62,122 bases of DNA, taken from Gammaproteobacteria bacterium (GTDB lineage Bacteria; Pseudomonadota; Gammaproteobacteria; GRL18). Both the position numbers and the translations under genes were made by a program. Numbering within the stretch: position 1 is the stretch's first letter; each line of letters begins with the position of its first letter. Shown piece after piece: positions 1 to 9,836 of the stretch. Location of the stretch: assembly GCA_015488755.1 (NCBI GenBank), contig WFNB01000097.1, positions 1-62,122 on the forward strand, read 5' to 3'. The notes under the pieces were generated by a model. It did not search any database. It saw nothing but the letters and a program-made list of their open reading frames with translations, and had not been told where the DNA came from.

Positions 1-3000
1 AGCAATTCTCGACTAACTTGTTTTATAAACGTATTGTTTTCAGTAAAAATATTATTATCTTTTATATTTAAATCAAAACCTTCACTTGTCTCAATCAAAT
101 CGGGGCGACCATCATTATCTGTATCCAGATTATTCTGAGGAGGATTCTCAATAACCGAAAATAAAGCAGGTCCACTTGGATCAATAATTTCTCCATTAGC
201 CAAACCATCTCGATCAAAAATACCACCATCTGTCAGTGTAAAATCAATTTTAGTTTTATTACCAACCGTGCTAATGTGAGTGGCAATATCATGCCAAACA
301 CCATTATTATCCTGTTTCCAATAACCATTTATCTGCATATCATCAGGAATATACACACTAATAGCCACTTGCTCGCCTATAGCGATATCACGTATCGTAA
401 ACTCAAATAAACCTAGTGGTAATTCTAAATTATCAGGCGTATTAGTATCATCTGTATACACCTGTACTTGAGAAAAATTCGCACTGGGATTCAGCTCAGC
501 ATCAATTGCAAACGTAATATAGTCATTAGCAGCACCAGATGAGACTAAACTGGCCACATTTTCTTGTTGGGCATCTGCCTGACCATCACCATTGCCATCC
601 CCTATTGCCGTACCATCTAAATCAGGCACCTGATCTTCTACACTATTATCAGCACCATCTCCATCACTATCAGGTTCTACAATTGGTGGTTCTGACGCTG
701 GTGGTGTAGGAGTTATAGGAATGGGTATTACGGTAATAGGACTACTTAGATCAATGACATTAACACTTGCATTGGCACCTTTTGCCCAGTCTTCTGCAGC
801 AGCCAAATTATAAGGTGTGGTATCTGCTGCACTGGTGCCAATATTATTAAGCAATTGATTAACTTCAAACTTATCAGTATTAGATAAAATTAGGGTGAAT
901 TTTGTACCCGATATAATATCTACATCAATGGTATCCGTTAGGCTATAGTTCCCACCACCTTCACCAGTAAAAGTAAATAGACTGACATCAATATCATTAT
1001 TGACACCATCAAGGTTTAAGAAACCTGTCCCTGAAACAGTAAGAATTCCAGATGTGGTGTTATAGGCAGTTCCTGTAATAATAGGTATAGCAACATTACT
1101 AACAGTAACAGCATTAGCAATGGTATCCGATATATTACCTGCAGTTACACTGGTATTCCAATCATCCGCTACAGCAATGTTGTACGTTGCCCCACTACTA
1201 CTATTGACACCATCATTATTCATAATTTGATTAAGTGCCACCTTATCTTCATTACTTAGTAATACAGTGAATTGACTATTTGAGTCTCTATTAACATCAC
1301 TGGTATTTGTCAAAGTATAGGTCTCTCCTCCCTCCCCAGTTAAGCTTAGAGTGGATGCATCAATATCAAGGCCACTACCATTAGCCTGAATATTACTCCC
1401 CGTTACGATCAAAGTACCACTGTCAGCATCATAAGTTGCAGAATTAATCTGTGGTGTTGCAGTAACCGTTATCGCATTTGTATTATCAATAACGTTAACT
1501 GCACTATCAGCTCCTACAGCCCAGTCTTCTGCCGCAGATAAATTATAAGTGGAACCACTATTTGAGACAGTACCTGATTGATCCAACAAGAGATCGACCT
1601 GAGTCTTATCAGCACCAGAGAGTGTTAGAGTAAATGATGTGCCCGAGGTAATTTCAATGTCTGTTGCACTGCTTAAGGTATAAGTGGCATCCGCTACACC
1701 ACCTGTAAAAGTCAATTTAGAAATATCAATATCATTAGCAGCACCGCTGGCTTTAAGGTAACCTGTCCCTGTAACAACAAGCACACCCGAAGCAGAATTA
1801 TAAGTCGCATCTATAATAGTTGGTGCGGCGACATTGCTAGTTGTTATCGCATTAGCCGTTGCATCAACCGTAACCACAGCAGATGCCGCACCAAGCGCCC
1901 AATCTTCCATAGCAGCTAAATTATAGCTGGTTGCATCCGTTGATGAAGTACCATTTTTATTCATCATTTGATTGACTTCTGCTTGGTCAGTTGCGCTTAA
2001 GATTACGGTAAAACTATTGGCATTACTTGTATCAACATCAGAACTATCACTAAGTGTATAGACAGCACCACCCTCACCTGTAAGGCTAAGCTTGGAAACA
2101 TCAATATCATTATTTGCACCAGCAGCGATAAGAAAATTTGTTCCTATTACAATTAAGGTACCTGTATTTGCATCATAGGCAGCACTACTAATAGCAGGTA
2201 TAGCAACATTACTAACCGTTACTGCATTGGCTAAGGTATCTGAGGTATCGCCACTCGTCACATTAGTATCCCAATCATCTGCAACAGCAATGTTATAGCT
2301 TGTCCCACCAGTGCTACTGGAGCCATTTTTATTCATCATTTGCTTCAACCCAGCTTGATCTGCTGCACTGAGAAGCAAAGTAAACTGACTGACTGAATCT
2401 CGGTTAACGTCATTGCTATCTGTTAACGTATAAGTATTACCACCTTCGCCTGTGAGTGTGACACGAGAAGCATCAATATCAAAAGCACTGCCATTAGCCT
2501 GAATATTTGTTCCAGTGACAATAAGATCTCCGCTACTAGCATCATAGGTTGCAGAAACAATAGTAGGTGCAATATTCACTGTAATGCTATTGGTGGTATC
2601 ACTAATATTGCTTGTGCTATCGGCTGCTGTTAGCCAATTATCTGCCAAGTTAAGATTATAGGTTGAACCAGCACTTGACGTTGTGCCAATTTGATCAAGA
2701 ATATTATCAACCTGAGTTCTATCCGAACCTGTTAACGTTAGGCTAAAAGAAGAATCTGATGTTATTTCAATATCACTATTACTTGTTAGAGTATACGTCT
2801 GATTAGCAACACCACCGGTAAAGGTAAATTTAGAAATATCAATATCATTCACTGCGCCTATTTTTTTAAATAGATCACTAGCCGTAACATCTAACACTCC
2901 AGTAGCTGCATCATAACTACTGGAACTAATGGTGGGTATAACAACATTACTGGTAGTAATGGGGTTGGCGATAGTATCTGCAACATTAATGACAGCAGCA

Positions 3001-6000
3001 GATCCTATCATCCAATCTTCAGCAGCAGCTAAGTTATAAGTACTTGCATCCGCAGAAACGACCCCATTTTTATTCAGTAAGCCATTAATTGTTAATTGAT
3101 CGGTAGCAGACAAGGTCAGAATAAATGTTGTATCAGAGCTAATATCAACATCAAGTGTATCCGTTAGTGAATACGTAGCACCCCCTTCACCAGTAAAGGA
3201 AAACAATGAGGCATCAACATCATTAGCAACGCCACTATTACTAACAAAATTAGTACCAATAACAAGGACTTGCCCAGTACTCACATCATAAATACTGCTA
3301 CTAATAGTGGGTGTAGAATAATTAGACACCGTAATATTATTAGCACTGACATCCGCCACATTTATGGCACCATCGGCACCCACAGCCCAATCTTCGGCAG
3401 CAGCTAAGTTGTATGTTGTACCACTTTCTGAGGCCGTACCATTTTTATTCAGTAATGACTCAACATGAGTTAAATCAGTACCACTTAAGAGTAGACTAAA
3501 TTGTGTACCAGAGGTGATCTCTACATCTGTGGCACTGCTTAAAGTATAACTTGCACCACTTTCTCCAGTAAAAGTGAGCTTAGAGACATCAATGTCATTT
3601 GCCGCGCCTGCAGCGTTTAAAAAACCTGTCCCAGTGACGACAAGTGTATTCGTATTATAGTCATAGCTGGCACCATTGATTATGGGTATGGCAACATTAC
3701 TGGCTGTTATAGCATTACCCGTCGCATCAACCACCACCACAGCTGAATCAGCTCCCATTGCCCAGTCTTCTGCTGCACCAAGATTGTAAAGTGTGGCATT
3801 AGTTGAGCTGCTGCCATCCTTATTGATAATCTGATTGACGGCCACCTTATCCGTGGCACTTAACAAGACACTAAAAGAAGTTGCCGAAAGAATATCAACA
3901 TCAGAGGAATCTGTTAAATTATAAGTTGTTCCCCCTTCTCCAGTAAACGTCAGCATAGAGACATCAATATCATTCGCTGGACCTGAAGACTTTAGATAAT
4001 TATTACCTGTAACCACCAAAATACCCGTAGCAGCATCGTATGTCACCGTATTAATGACCGGTATAGCAACATTATTCACAGTGATACTATTACCCGTGGC
4101 ATCAATGACTGCCACACTTGGATCAGCTCCCCTGGCCCAGTCTTCAGCAGCCGCCAGATTATAGGTCGTCACATCATTTGATGTCAGCCCATTTTTATTC
4201 ATAATTTGGTTAATTGCGGCTTTATCTGTGGCGCTGAGTGTAACGGTGAAAGCAGTACCACTAGTGATTTCAATATCGGCACTGTCGGTTAATGTGTAAG
4301 TCTCATTGGCTTCACCTGTAAAGGTTAATTTTGAGACATCAATATCATTACTAGCACCAGAAATGTTAAGAAAACCCGTCCCCGTTACCACTAAGGAACC
4401 TGAATTGGCATTATAAGTAACGCTATTGATAACAGGTGTCGCCACATTACTTACCGTAATACCATTGCTCACATCAGAAATATCAGTATTGGCAATAACT
4501 GTATTCCAATCATCTGCTGCCGATAAATTATACGTCGTTGCACCGGTTGATGCCGTCCCATTTTTATTAATAATTTGATTAATAGCTGATTTATCTGTGG
4601 CACTGAGTATCAGGCTAAACTCAGTAGCAGAGCTAATTTCAACGTTAGCCGTATCGGTTAGAGAATACGTTGCACCACCCTCACCTAAAAAAGTGAATTT
4701 ATTGGCGCTAATATCATTATTCGCACCGCTTGCTTTGACAAAATTTGTTCCTGTAACAACTAATGCCCCGGTAGTGGCATTATAGCTGGATGAGCTAATA
4801 GATGGGGTTTGTACATTACTCACAGTAATGGCATTACCCGTTAGGTCAGACGTATCACCTGCCGTTACATTTGCAATAAAGTCATCACTAGCGGCTAAAT
4901 TGTAACTACTTGCATCAACAGCTAAGGTACCATTCTTATTTAATAAACCGGCAACATTAATTTGATCGGTGGCATTTAAGGTAATTGAAAATGTCGTTGC
5001 ATTGGTTATTTCAACATCCGCTGAACTTAGGGTGTAGCTTGCCCCACCTTCACCACTGAGTGTTAGATTAGCCACATTGACATCATTGGAAGCACCTGAT
5101 TTGGCTTCAAAAGCAGTACCTGTTACAGTCAAGATATGAGTGTTTGCATCATACGCCGCAGCAGTAATTGCCGGTGTTGGAGTCAACACCGGAGCAGTCA
5201 CAAACAAATTGTCAATTTCAGGATCCAGATCTGGGCCAGTAATGCGGATCTCATCAATATTTTGCCAATTAGTATCCGCATTAACATCAATATGATAAGT
5301 TAAAAGACCATCTGCAATAGCAATAGATGCACCACTCACAGCAATATTATCACGGTATCCTGTTATCACAACACCATTAAGATTTGAGCTATAACCTCTA
5401 CCATAATCAAAACTCATCAACTTGAACTCTGAACCATCTGTTGATTTTACTGAAAGCTCCGTCATAGCCCCTGCCCCAGACGACACAGCTTGAAGAGAAT
5501 TACCTGTAAAGTCTAGAGCAGCTCTAACATAGATGCTAGTGGTAGCACCAACATCATTTGAAGTATAAGTCCAGCCATCATTATCCCATGTGGTATTACT
5601 TGGGACAGGATCTGAAACAGCAACATCATCCTCATAGTCCTCATTAGCAACCAATAAAGCACTGCTATAGGCACTCAGTGTTGCTGTCTCAAGCGCCACA
5701 TTTGTTTCAATAGTGCCTCCAGCATTAGCCTCTAATACCCAATCACCATCCAGTAAGGCAGAACCTGTAATATCAGTAGATGCAGCAATATCAGCATGAG
5801 TTTTCTCTGATAATTGTTGAATAAATGTTTGCCCCTTAATTCCTTGTGCAACATTACAGCCGTAAAGTAAAATATCTCCTGTTTCTGATAAAGATTCTCC
5901 CCAAATTGTCAGTTGTTCCTGATAGTTATCAATAGAAGAAGCCTCTAGAATTGTCGAACCTAAAGCAAGTTGACCACTATTACCATGTGAAAATAATTGA

Positions 6001-6176
6001 ATACTCTCTAAATTATTATAAGAAGCAAGTGCCTCAGCAATCTGTTGCACACCATCTTTACTTGTATCAAGCAATACAACTTTAGTACCTGCTTGAGCAC
6101 CATCCATTAAGTTTTGATAATCTTGTACACCTTTATCAATAAAAATAAGTGTGTTTGTTGCTTGGTTATCATTCAT
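1..6176 (-). CDS. Giant DUF4347 repeat surface protein with choice-of-anchor-U-like region (partial)
   Basis: Reads leftward from an ATG at 6176 with an AAGGA ribosome site about ten bases upstream; 2058 codons stay open to the window edge, so the C terminus is missing. The N-terminal ~170 residues fit DUF4347 (LFSHGNSG, LLYGCNVAQG, then ADIAASTDITG and a DGDWVLEA segment), a domain found at the start of very large adhesin-like proteins. A jelly-roll-like region of ~150 residues follows, then twelve ~120-residue repeats, a TSP3-like acidic Asp/Gly segment (DSDGDGADN), and a region resembling the choice-of-anchor U domain (TLTDGGIFDRDG, then ANGEIIDPSGP). Another TSP3-like motif (DTDNDGRPD) lies just before the edge. 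There is no classical signal peptide, which is usual for DUF4347 proteins thought to use type I secretion. Likely an extracellular adhesin or matrix protein; the ligand is unknown. Confidence 0.85.
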   Translation of the reverse strand, partial: MNDNQATNTLIFIDKGVQDYQNLMDGAQAGTKVVLLDTSKDGVQQIAEALASYNNLESIQLFSHGNSGQLALGSTILEASSIDNYQEQLTIWGESLSETGDILLYGCNVAQGIKGQTFIQQLSEKTHADIAASTDITGSALLDGDWVLEANAGGTIETNVALETATLSAYSSALLVANEDYEDDVAVSDPVPSNTTWDNDGWTYTSNDVGATTSIYVRAALDFTGNSLQAVSSGAGAMTELSVKSTDGSEFKLMSFDYGRGYSSNLNGVVITGYRDNIAVSGASIAIADGLLTYHIDVNADTNWQNIDEIRITGPDLDPEIDNLFVTAPVLTPTPAITAAAYDANTHILTVTGTAFEAKSGASNDVNVANLTLSGEGGASYTLSSADVEITNATTFSITLNATDQINVAGLLNKNGTLAVDASSYNLAASDDFIANVTAGDTSDLTGNAITVSNVQTPSISSSSYNATTGALVVTGTNFVKASGANNDISANKFTFLGEGGATYSLTDTANVEISSATEFSLILSATDKSAINQIINKNGTASTGATTYNLSAADDWNTVIANTDISDVSNGITVSNVATPVINSVTYNANSGSLVVTGTGFLNISGASNDIDVSKLTFTGEANETYTLTDSADIEITSGTAFTVTLSATDKAAINQIMNKNGLTSNDVTTYNLAAAEDWARGADPSVAVIDATGNSITVNNVAIPVINTVTYDAATGILVVTGNNYLKSSGPANDIDVSMLTFTGEGGTTYNLTDSSDVDILSATSFSVLLSATDKVAVNQIINKDGSSSTNATLYNLGAAEDWAMGADSAVVVVDATGNAITASNVAIPIINGASYDYNTNTLVVTGTGFLNAAGAANDIDVSKLTFTGESGASYTLSSATDVEITSGTQFSLLLSGTDLTHVESLLNKNGTASESGTTYNLAAAEDWAVGADGAINVADVSANNITVSNYSTPTISSSIYDVSTGQVLVIGTNFVSNSGVANDVDASLFSFTGEGGATYSLTDTLDVDISSDTTFILTLSATDQLTINGLLNKNGVVSADASTYNLAAAEDWMIGSAAVINVADTIANPITTSNVVIPTISSSSYDAATGVLDVTASDLFKKIGAVNDIDISKFTFTGGVANQTYTLTSNSDIEITSDSSFSLTLTGSDRTQVDNILDQIGTTSSAGSTYNLNLADNWLTAADSTSNISDTTNSITVNIAPTIVSATYDASSGDLIVTGTNIQANGSAFDIDASRVTLTGEGGNTYTLTDSNDVNRDSVSQFTLLLSAADQAGLKQMMNKNGSSSTGGTSYNIAVADDWDTNVTSGDTSDTLANAVTVSNVAIPAISSAAYDANTGTLIVIGTNFLIAAGANNDIDVSKLSLTGEGGAVYTLSDSSDVDTSNANSFTVILSATDQAEVNQMMNKNGTSSTDATSYNLAAMEDWALGAASAVVTVDATANAITTSNVAAPTIIDATYNSASGVLVVTGTGYLKASGAANDIDISKLTFTGGVADATYTLSSATDIEITSGTSFTLTLSGADKTQVDLLLDQSGTVSNSGSTYNLSAAEDWAVGADSAVNVIDNTNAITVTATPQINSATYDADSGTLIVTGSNIQANGSGLDIDASTLSLTGEGGETYTLTNTSDVNRDSNSQFTVLLSNEDKVALNQIMNNDGVNSSSGATYNIAVADDWNTSVTAGNISDTIANAVTVSNVAIPIITGTAYNTTSGILTVSGTGFLNLDGVNNDIDVSLFTFTGEGGGNYSLTDTIDVDIISGTKFTLILSNTDKFEVNQLLNNIGTSAADTTPYNLAAAEDWAKGANASVNVIDLSSPITVIPIPITPTPPASEPPIVEPDSDGDGADNSVEDQVPDLDGTAIGDGNGDGQADAQQENVASLVSSGAANDYITFAIDAELNPSANFSQVQVYTDDTNTPDNLELPLGLFEFTIRDIAIGEQVAISVYIPDDMQINGYWKQDNNGVWHDIATHISTVGNKTKIDFTLTDGGIFDRDGLANGEIIDPSGPALFSVIENPPQNNLDTDNDGRPDLIETSEGFDLNIKDNNIFTENNTFIKQVSREL
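735..5172 (-). repeat. Twelve tandem ~120-aa protein repeats
   Basis: Twelve diverged units of about 370 bp lie inside the giant DUF4347 gene. Each follows the same pattern: a start like P.I....YDA.TG.L.VTGT.F, then ANDID.SKLTFTGEGG.TYTL, a DVEITS strand, LSATDK, NKNG, and YNLAAAEDW followed by V.DAT.NAIT.SNV. The alternating hydrophobic pattern suggests Ig-like beta domains. Conserved Asp and Asn residues in every unit could bind calcium. DNA identity between units is moderate, so they are old repeats and not a recent expansion. Confidence 0.85.
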
Positions 6177-6360
6177 CGTAAACATCCTTGGCTATTACAT
6201 AATGGTGAGTGCCTTATTTATTAAGAGCACATTAAAAAAAGAGGTGTGGGAAATATCTAGTGAAAGACTAAGGGCTAGGAGCCTGTCCGAGAGTAAGCCC
6301 TTAATCTTTTATTAAAGCAAAGTAGAATAATTAACAAGAAACATTCTATCAATTATACGT

Positions 6361-7077
6361 TTAGTTTCTTGGAGGGAAGATGCCTTCAAGAGCAATAATA
6401 CAATTAAGTGTTGTATAAGGCTGCATAATAGAAAAGCTTTGGGAACCACCCGTATTATTAATTGCTACTGTCGTGTTGGTATTGGTATTGATAGTAAGTC
6501 CATCAATGGTGGTCACAACAGAGCCTGCATGCATATTCACATTAGGAGCGACTGAATTGTATACATTTCTACCCGTTGTTGCCAATGATGAACCAGAAGC
6601 CGTCGTTAGGCTTGCATTACCATTGTAAGCTTTCAATGTGGATGTTGCTGTAGCACCCGTAGCAACCGTTGAGGTTGATAAGGATGTTGCTGTACTTGCA
6701 TGGCTATGAGATGGCAGTTGATTTATCCCTAATGTCGCACTCTCTTGCCCTCCTTTTTGCCCCATCCGATAAGAGGAATATCCTGGTGAATTGCCTTGAT
6801 GTAAAGGTGCTCTCCCCCGCATATCAGGCAAGGCAAATGTTGTTCTACCATCACCACCATAGGTCGTACCTAGCAGAGAGAAAAGAGCCGTATAGTTTGA
6901 AATGGCTAACAATTGACCATCACACTTTGCCCATCCCCTAGGTGCATAGTTAAAAGCAACATAGCTAATTTCACCTAAATAAGGATCAGAACTTGCCAAA
7001 ACAGTTGTGGTAATAGAAGAACCCAACATCATGGGTAGCAGTAGGCTAAACACACCTTTTTTTATTATATTTTTCAT
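6361..7077 (-). CDS. Secreted phage tail-collar-domain protein
   Basis: 238 residues with an N-terminal signal peptide (residues 1-28, ending VLA) followed at once by DPYLGEISYVAFNYAPRGWAKCDGQ, with LLGTTYGGDGRTTFALPDMRGR, the hallmark of the phage tail-collar / microcystin-dependent MdpB family. Then come the typical GQKGGQE..T and QLPSHSHA segments, a Thr/Ser-rich low-complexity middle (110-200) and the usual family ending (NNTGGSQSFSIMQPYTTLNCIIALEGIFP). In phages the domain forms tail-fibre trimers. Free-standing, secreted versions are common in bacteria and their role is not established. It ends 185 bp upstream of the giant adhesin gene on the same strand. No other phage genes are near, so this is not read as a prophage remnant. 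Confidence 0.85.
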   Translation of the reverse strand: MKNIIKKGVFSLLLPMMLGSSITTTVLASSDPYLGEISYVAFNYAPRGWAKCDGQLLAISNYTALFSLLGTTYGGDGRTTFALPDMRGRAPLHQGNSPGYSSYRMGQKGGQESATLGINQLPSHSHASTATSLSTSTVATGATATSTLKAYNGNASLTTASGSSLATTGRNVYNSVAPNVNMHAGSVVTTIDGLTINTNTNTTVAINNTGGSQSFSIMQPYTTLNCIIALEGIFPPRN

Positions 7078-7470
7078 AAAATCTCTTTTTATTATATATG
7101 GCTTAAGTTAAATAATTATTGCAATTATTCTTAAAAGGACTCGTGCATTCATTTCTATGTTTTATCGTCTTATATTAGCATGTTTTACGCCACTTTATAG
7201 AAGTATAATTAAGAAAGAAAAATATACAATTTTAATAATAAATTCAGACACTTGAACGCAATGATTAAAAAAACATCATTACGTAATGTCCTTATCTAAA
7301 CAATAGTGGACAGATATAACCATTACTATAAAGAGCCATGGTCAATAACGTCCATTTTTGGTTTTTATTTGAGGTAATAATGACTTACAGAAGGAAGACT
7401 TATCGCTTAACAAATAACGTTAACAATAAGTCTTGAGTTGAAATAGCTCTTTAATAACTAAAGATAATGC
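7078..7470. other. Intergenic region with one inverted repeat
   Basis: AT-rich, without a convincing ORF. The only clear structure is an inverted repeat, AAGACTTAT at 7395-7403 and ATAAGTCTT at 7426-7434, with partly matching inner arms. It lies downstream of the PstS-like fragment and pgi on the minus strand and could be a weak transcription terminator, but no T-run follows it. The promoter of the tail-collar gene must lie near 7080-7200; no strong consensus was found. Confidence 0.4.
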
Positions 7471-7671
7471 TTATTGATAGCCTACAAAACGTTTTTTAAT
7501 AATAGTTTGACCTTCGTTAGATAAGCTCCAATTAATAAATCTTTTCACTTTAGCAGATGGTTTTCCATGTGTCAACAAATATAATGGACGGGTAATGGGG
7601 TATTCAGGATTATGGACACTGCCTTTTTGTTTTCCAATATCTAAGGTTTTAATACGCATTTTGTTATTCAA
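7471..7671 (-). pseudogene. C-terminal remnant of a PstS-like phosphate-binding protein
   Basis: A 66-codon frame starting at TTG, 38 bp after the pgi stop. The sequence EYPITRPLYLLTHGKPSAKV, then KRFINWSLSNEGQ and a closing GYQ, matches the extreme C terminus of periplasmic PstS/PBP-type phosphate-binding proteins (Y.I.RPLY.YT.G.PSG.V..FI.W.LS.EGQ). The ~200 residues that would form the two lobes are absent; a TGA stop lies upstream and pgi occupies the space. It is best read as the tail of a truncated gene left by a deletion or rearrangement. A short real peptide cannot be excluded. Confidence 0.7.
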
Positions 7672-7709
7672 AAAAGCAAAACTGCGTTTCTATACCTATT
7701 GATTGTATA

Positions 7710-9380
7710 TTAATCCACGCCACATTTTTCAATCTCATCAAAATACACTCGTTTACGGTAGTTAATCAAGCCATTCGTTGAAGCATCGTGGTTATCGACA
7801 TCACCTGGCTTTGATAAGTCTTTTTGGATTTGACCAGCCAACACTTTGCCGTATTCTACACCCCATTGATCAAATGAATTAATATTCCAGATGACTCCCT
7901 GAACAAAGACTTTATGCTCATACATAGCAAGAATAGAACCTAATGTTTTTGGTGTCAATCGTTCAAAAATAATGGTATTGGTTGGCTTATTACCATCAAA
8001 AACCTTATGTTGAATCACTTCTTCTATCGTCTCTTTATCAAACCCTTGATGAGTCATTTCATCCACAGCTTCTGCGTATTTTTTACCTAACATCAGTGCT
8101 TTAGTCTGTGCTAGGCAATTAGAAAATAACACTCTATGATGCAAGCCTAAAGGATTTTGACTCAATGCAGGAATGAGAAAGTCAGCCGGTACTGGCTTAG
8201 TGCCCTGATGTAATAATTGAAAGAATGCATGTTGACCATTAGTCCCTGACTGCCCCCAGATAATAGGCCCTGTTAGATAATTGACCCGATGGCCATTACG
8301 ATCAATGGTTTTGCCATTACTTTCCATATCAAGTTGTTGCAAATAATCGGGTAAACGCTCTAAGTATTGGCTATAGGGCATAATGGCATGGCTTTGGGCA
8401 TCAAAAAAGTTGTTATACCAAATACCCAACAAAGCTAAAATAACAGGGATGTTTTTTTCTAACGGTGCTTTTTTAAAATGCTGATCCATATCATAGGCTC
8501 CCTCTAAGAGAGCCTCGAAGTGATCCATTCCTAAATACAGTGCAATAGTTAAGCCCACCGATGACCAAAGAGAATAACGCCCTCCGACCCAGTCCCAAAA
8601 TTCAAAGGTATTAGCTTCATTGATACCAAACTTTTCTGCCAGCTCAATATTTGTCGTTACCGCAACAAAGTGTTTTTCTATGGCTTTTTCATTACCCACA
8701 AGATCCATAAACCACTTCCGAGCACTATAGGCATTAAGCATGGTTTCTTGAGTGGTAAACGTCTTAGATGCAATCACAAACAGAGTAGATTCAGGCTCTA
8801 CTTGTTTAAGGGTTTCAACCAGATGTGTGGCGTCGGCATTTGAGACAAAGTAAGCTTTTAAGCCTCTTTGCGCAAAAGGTTTCATTGCCTCACACACCAC
8901 ATGAGGCCCCAAGTCAGAGCCACCAATACCAATGTTGACAATACTTTTTATTCTCGCGCCATTGTAGCCTCGCCACTCACCTGAACGAACTTGTTCCGAA
9001 AAATCTCTCATATGGGCAAGTACAGCCTTTACCTTAGGCATGACATTGCGACCATTGACTCGAACTGGTTTGCCTGAGCGGTTTCTCAAAGCAGAATGCA
9101 AAACACATCGATCTTCAGTCGAATTGATAGCTTCTCCAGCAAACATATTATCGCGCCACTCTTCAACATGCCCCTGCCGAGCCAGTGCAAATAGATGCGA
9201 CATGGTTTCCTTATTAACCCTATTTTTTGAATAGTCGAGTAAGATATCATTTAAGCTTGCTGAAAACTCTTCAAAGCGTTGAGGATCATCAGCAAACATA
9301 TCACGCATATGGACATCTTTTATACTTTCATAGTGTTCTTTAAGTGCCTGCCATGCCTTTGATTCAATTAAGTCCGTCAT
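7710..9380 (-). CDS. pgi: Glucose-6-phosphate isomerase
   Basis: 556 residues, full length for the bacterial cytosolic enzyme that interconverts glucose-6-phosphate and fructose-6-phosphate in glycolysis and gluconeogenesis. Visible family signatures are VNIGIGGSDLGPHV (sugar-phosphate binding), VIASKTFTTQETM, the PGI signature 1 region FEFWDWVGGRYSLWSSVGL, QLDMESNGK and the C-terminal signature region GVEYGKVLAGQI. The ATG at 9380 is followed by the usual family start (LIESKAWQALKEHYESIKDVHMRDMFADD). It appears monocistronic; the PstS-like fragment directly downstream is probably debris. Confidence 0.97.
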   Translation of the reverse strand: MTDLIESKAWQALKEHYESIKDVHMRDMFADDPQRFEEFSASLNDILLDYSKNRVNKETMSHLFALARQGHVEEWRDNMFAGEAINSTEDRCVLHSALRNRSGKPVRVNGRNVMPKVKAVLAHMRDFSEQVRSGEWRGYNGARIKSIVNIGIGGSDLGPHVVCEAMKPFAQRGLKAYFVSNADATHLVETLKQVEPESTLFVIASKTFTTQETMLNAYSARKWFMDLVGNEKAIEKHFVAVTTNIELAEKFGINEANTFEFWDWVGGRYSLWSSVGLTIALYLGMDHFEALLEGAYDMDQHFKKAPLEKNIPVILALLGIWYNNFFDAQSHAIMPYSQYLERLPDYLQQLDMESNGKTIDRNGHRVNYLTGPIIWGQSGTNGQHAFFQLLHQGTKPVPADFLIPALSQNPLGLHHRVLFSNCLAQTKALMLGKKYAEAVDEMTHQGFDKETIEEVIQHKVFDGNKPTNTIIFERLTPKTLGSILAMYEHKVFVQGVIWNINSFDQWGVEYGKVLAGQIQKDLSKPGDVDNHDASTNGLINYRKRVYFDEIEKCGVD

Positions 9381-9558
9381 AGTGTCAGATATCCTATTAA
9401 GTAGCCAATAAAATTATGTTCTTATCATATAAAAAGCCATTCATATTAGCTAGTGTCCATCCGTAAATAGGATCATAGTAAAAATGGACACCAGCGACCT
9501 ATCAGGCATAATTCCTAAATACCTTTCACTTAAAGCAAGTAAAAAGTGAAATTAATAT

Positions 9559-9587
9559 TTGACTAATAAAAATATCACCCCTATAAT
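9559..9587 (+). promoter_or_regulatory. Sigma-70 promoter of tRNA-Glu
   Basis: TTGACT at 9559-9564, a 17-bp spacer, and TATAAT at 9582-9587. This near-perfect consensus predicts a start around 9594, about 58 bp before the tRNA. Confidence 0.8.
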
Positions 9588-9651
9588 ATGCCCACTTTCT
9601 AGCTAATCGCTTCGAAGGACATCAAAATTTGGTATCTTTACCAAGTATAGC

Positions 9652-9727
9652 GTCCCCTTCGTCTAGTGGCCTAGGACACCGCCCTTTCACGGCGGTAACA
9701 GGGGTTCGAACCCCCTAGGGGACGCCA
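9652..9727 (+). tRNA. tRNA-Glu (TTC anticodon)
   Basis: A 76-nt cloverleaf beginning GTCCCCTTCGTCTAGTGG and ending AGGGGACGCCA with an encoded GCCA tail. The acceptor stem GTCCCCT/AGGGGAC pairs fully. The anticodon arm is CCGCC-CTTTCAC-GGCGG with anticodon TTC at 9686-9688, and the T arm carries GTTCGAACC. It is a single tRNA with no adjacent rRNA. Confidence 0.98.
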
Positions 9728-9836
9728 CTTTTATTACCTTTTCTTGCTCTATTCAATAGTTTAGCCTTTCTTAAAAAATCAAAAAAAATTAGTTTACAAT
9801 TCGCTTTTTTCTTATTTGTGTCTATAATTTTTTACT

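Noticed and set aside
6241-6303. Inverted repeat TAAGGGCT/AGCCCTTA with AGCCTGTCCGAGAG between the tail-collar gene and the giant gene
   Set aside because: It has an 8-bp stem and a 19-nt loop, and may be a dispersed repeat or a weak terminator. There is not enough in the window to classify it.
6361-7077. Prophage tail gene
   Set aside because: It has a signal peptide and no phage neighbours; stand-alone secreted tail-collar proteins are common in bacteria.
9453-9491. GTGTCCAT/ATGGACAC inverted repeat upstream of pgi
   Set aside because: Short arms, no linked transposase, and no second copy with the same layout.
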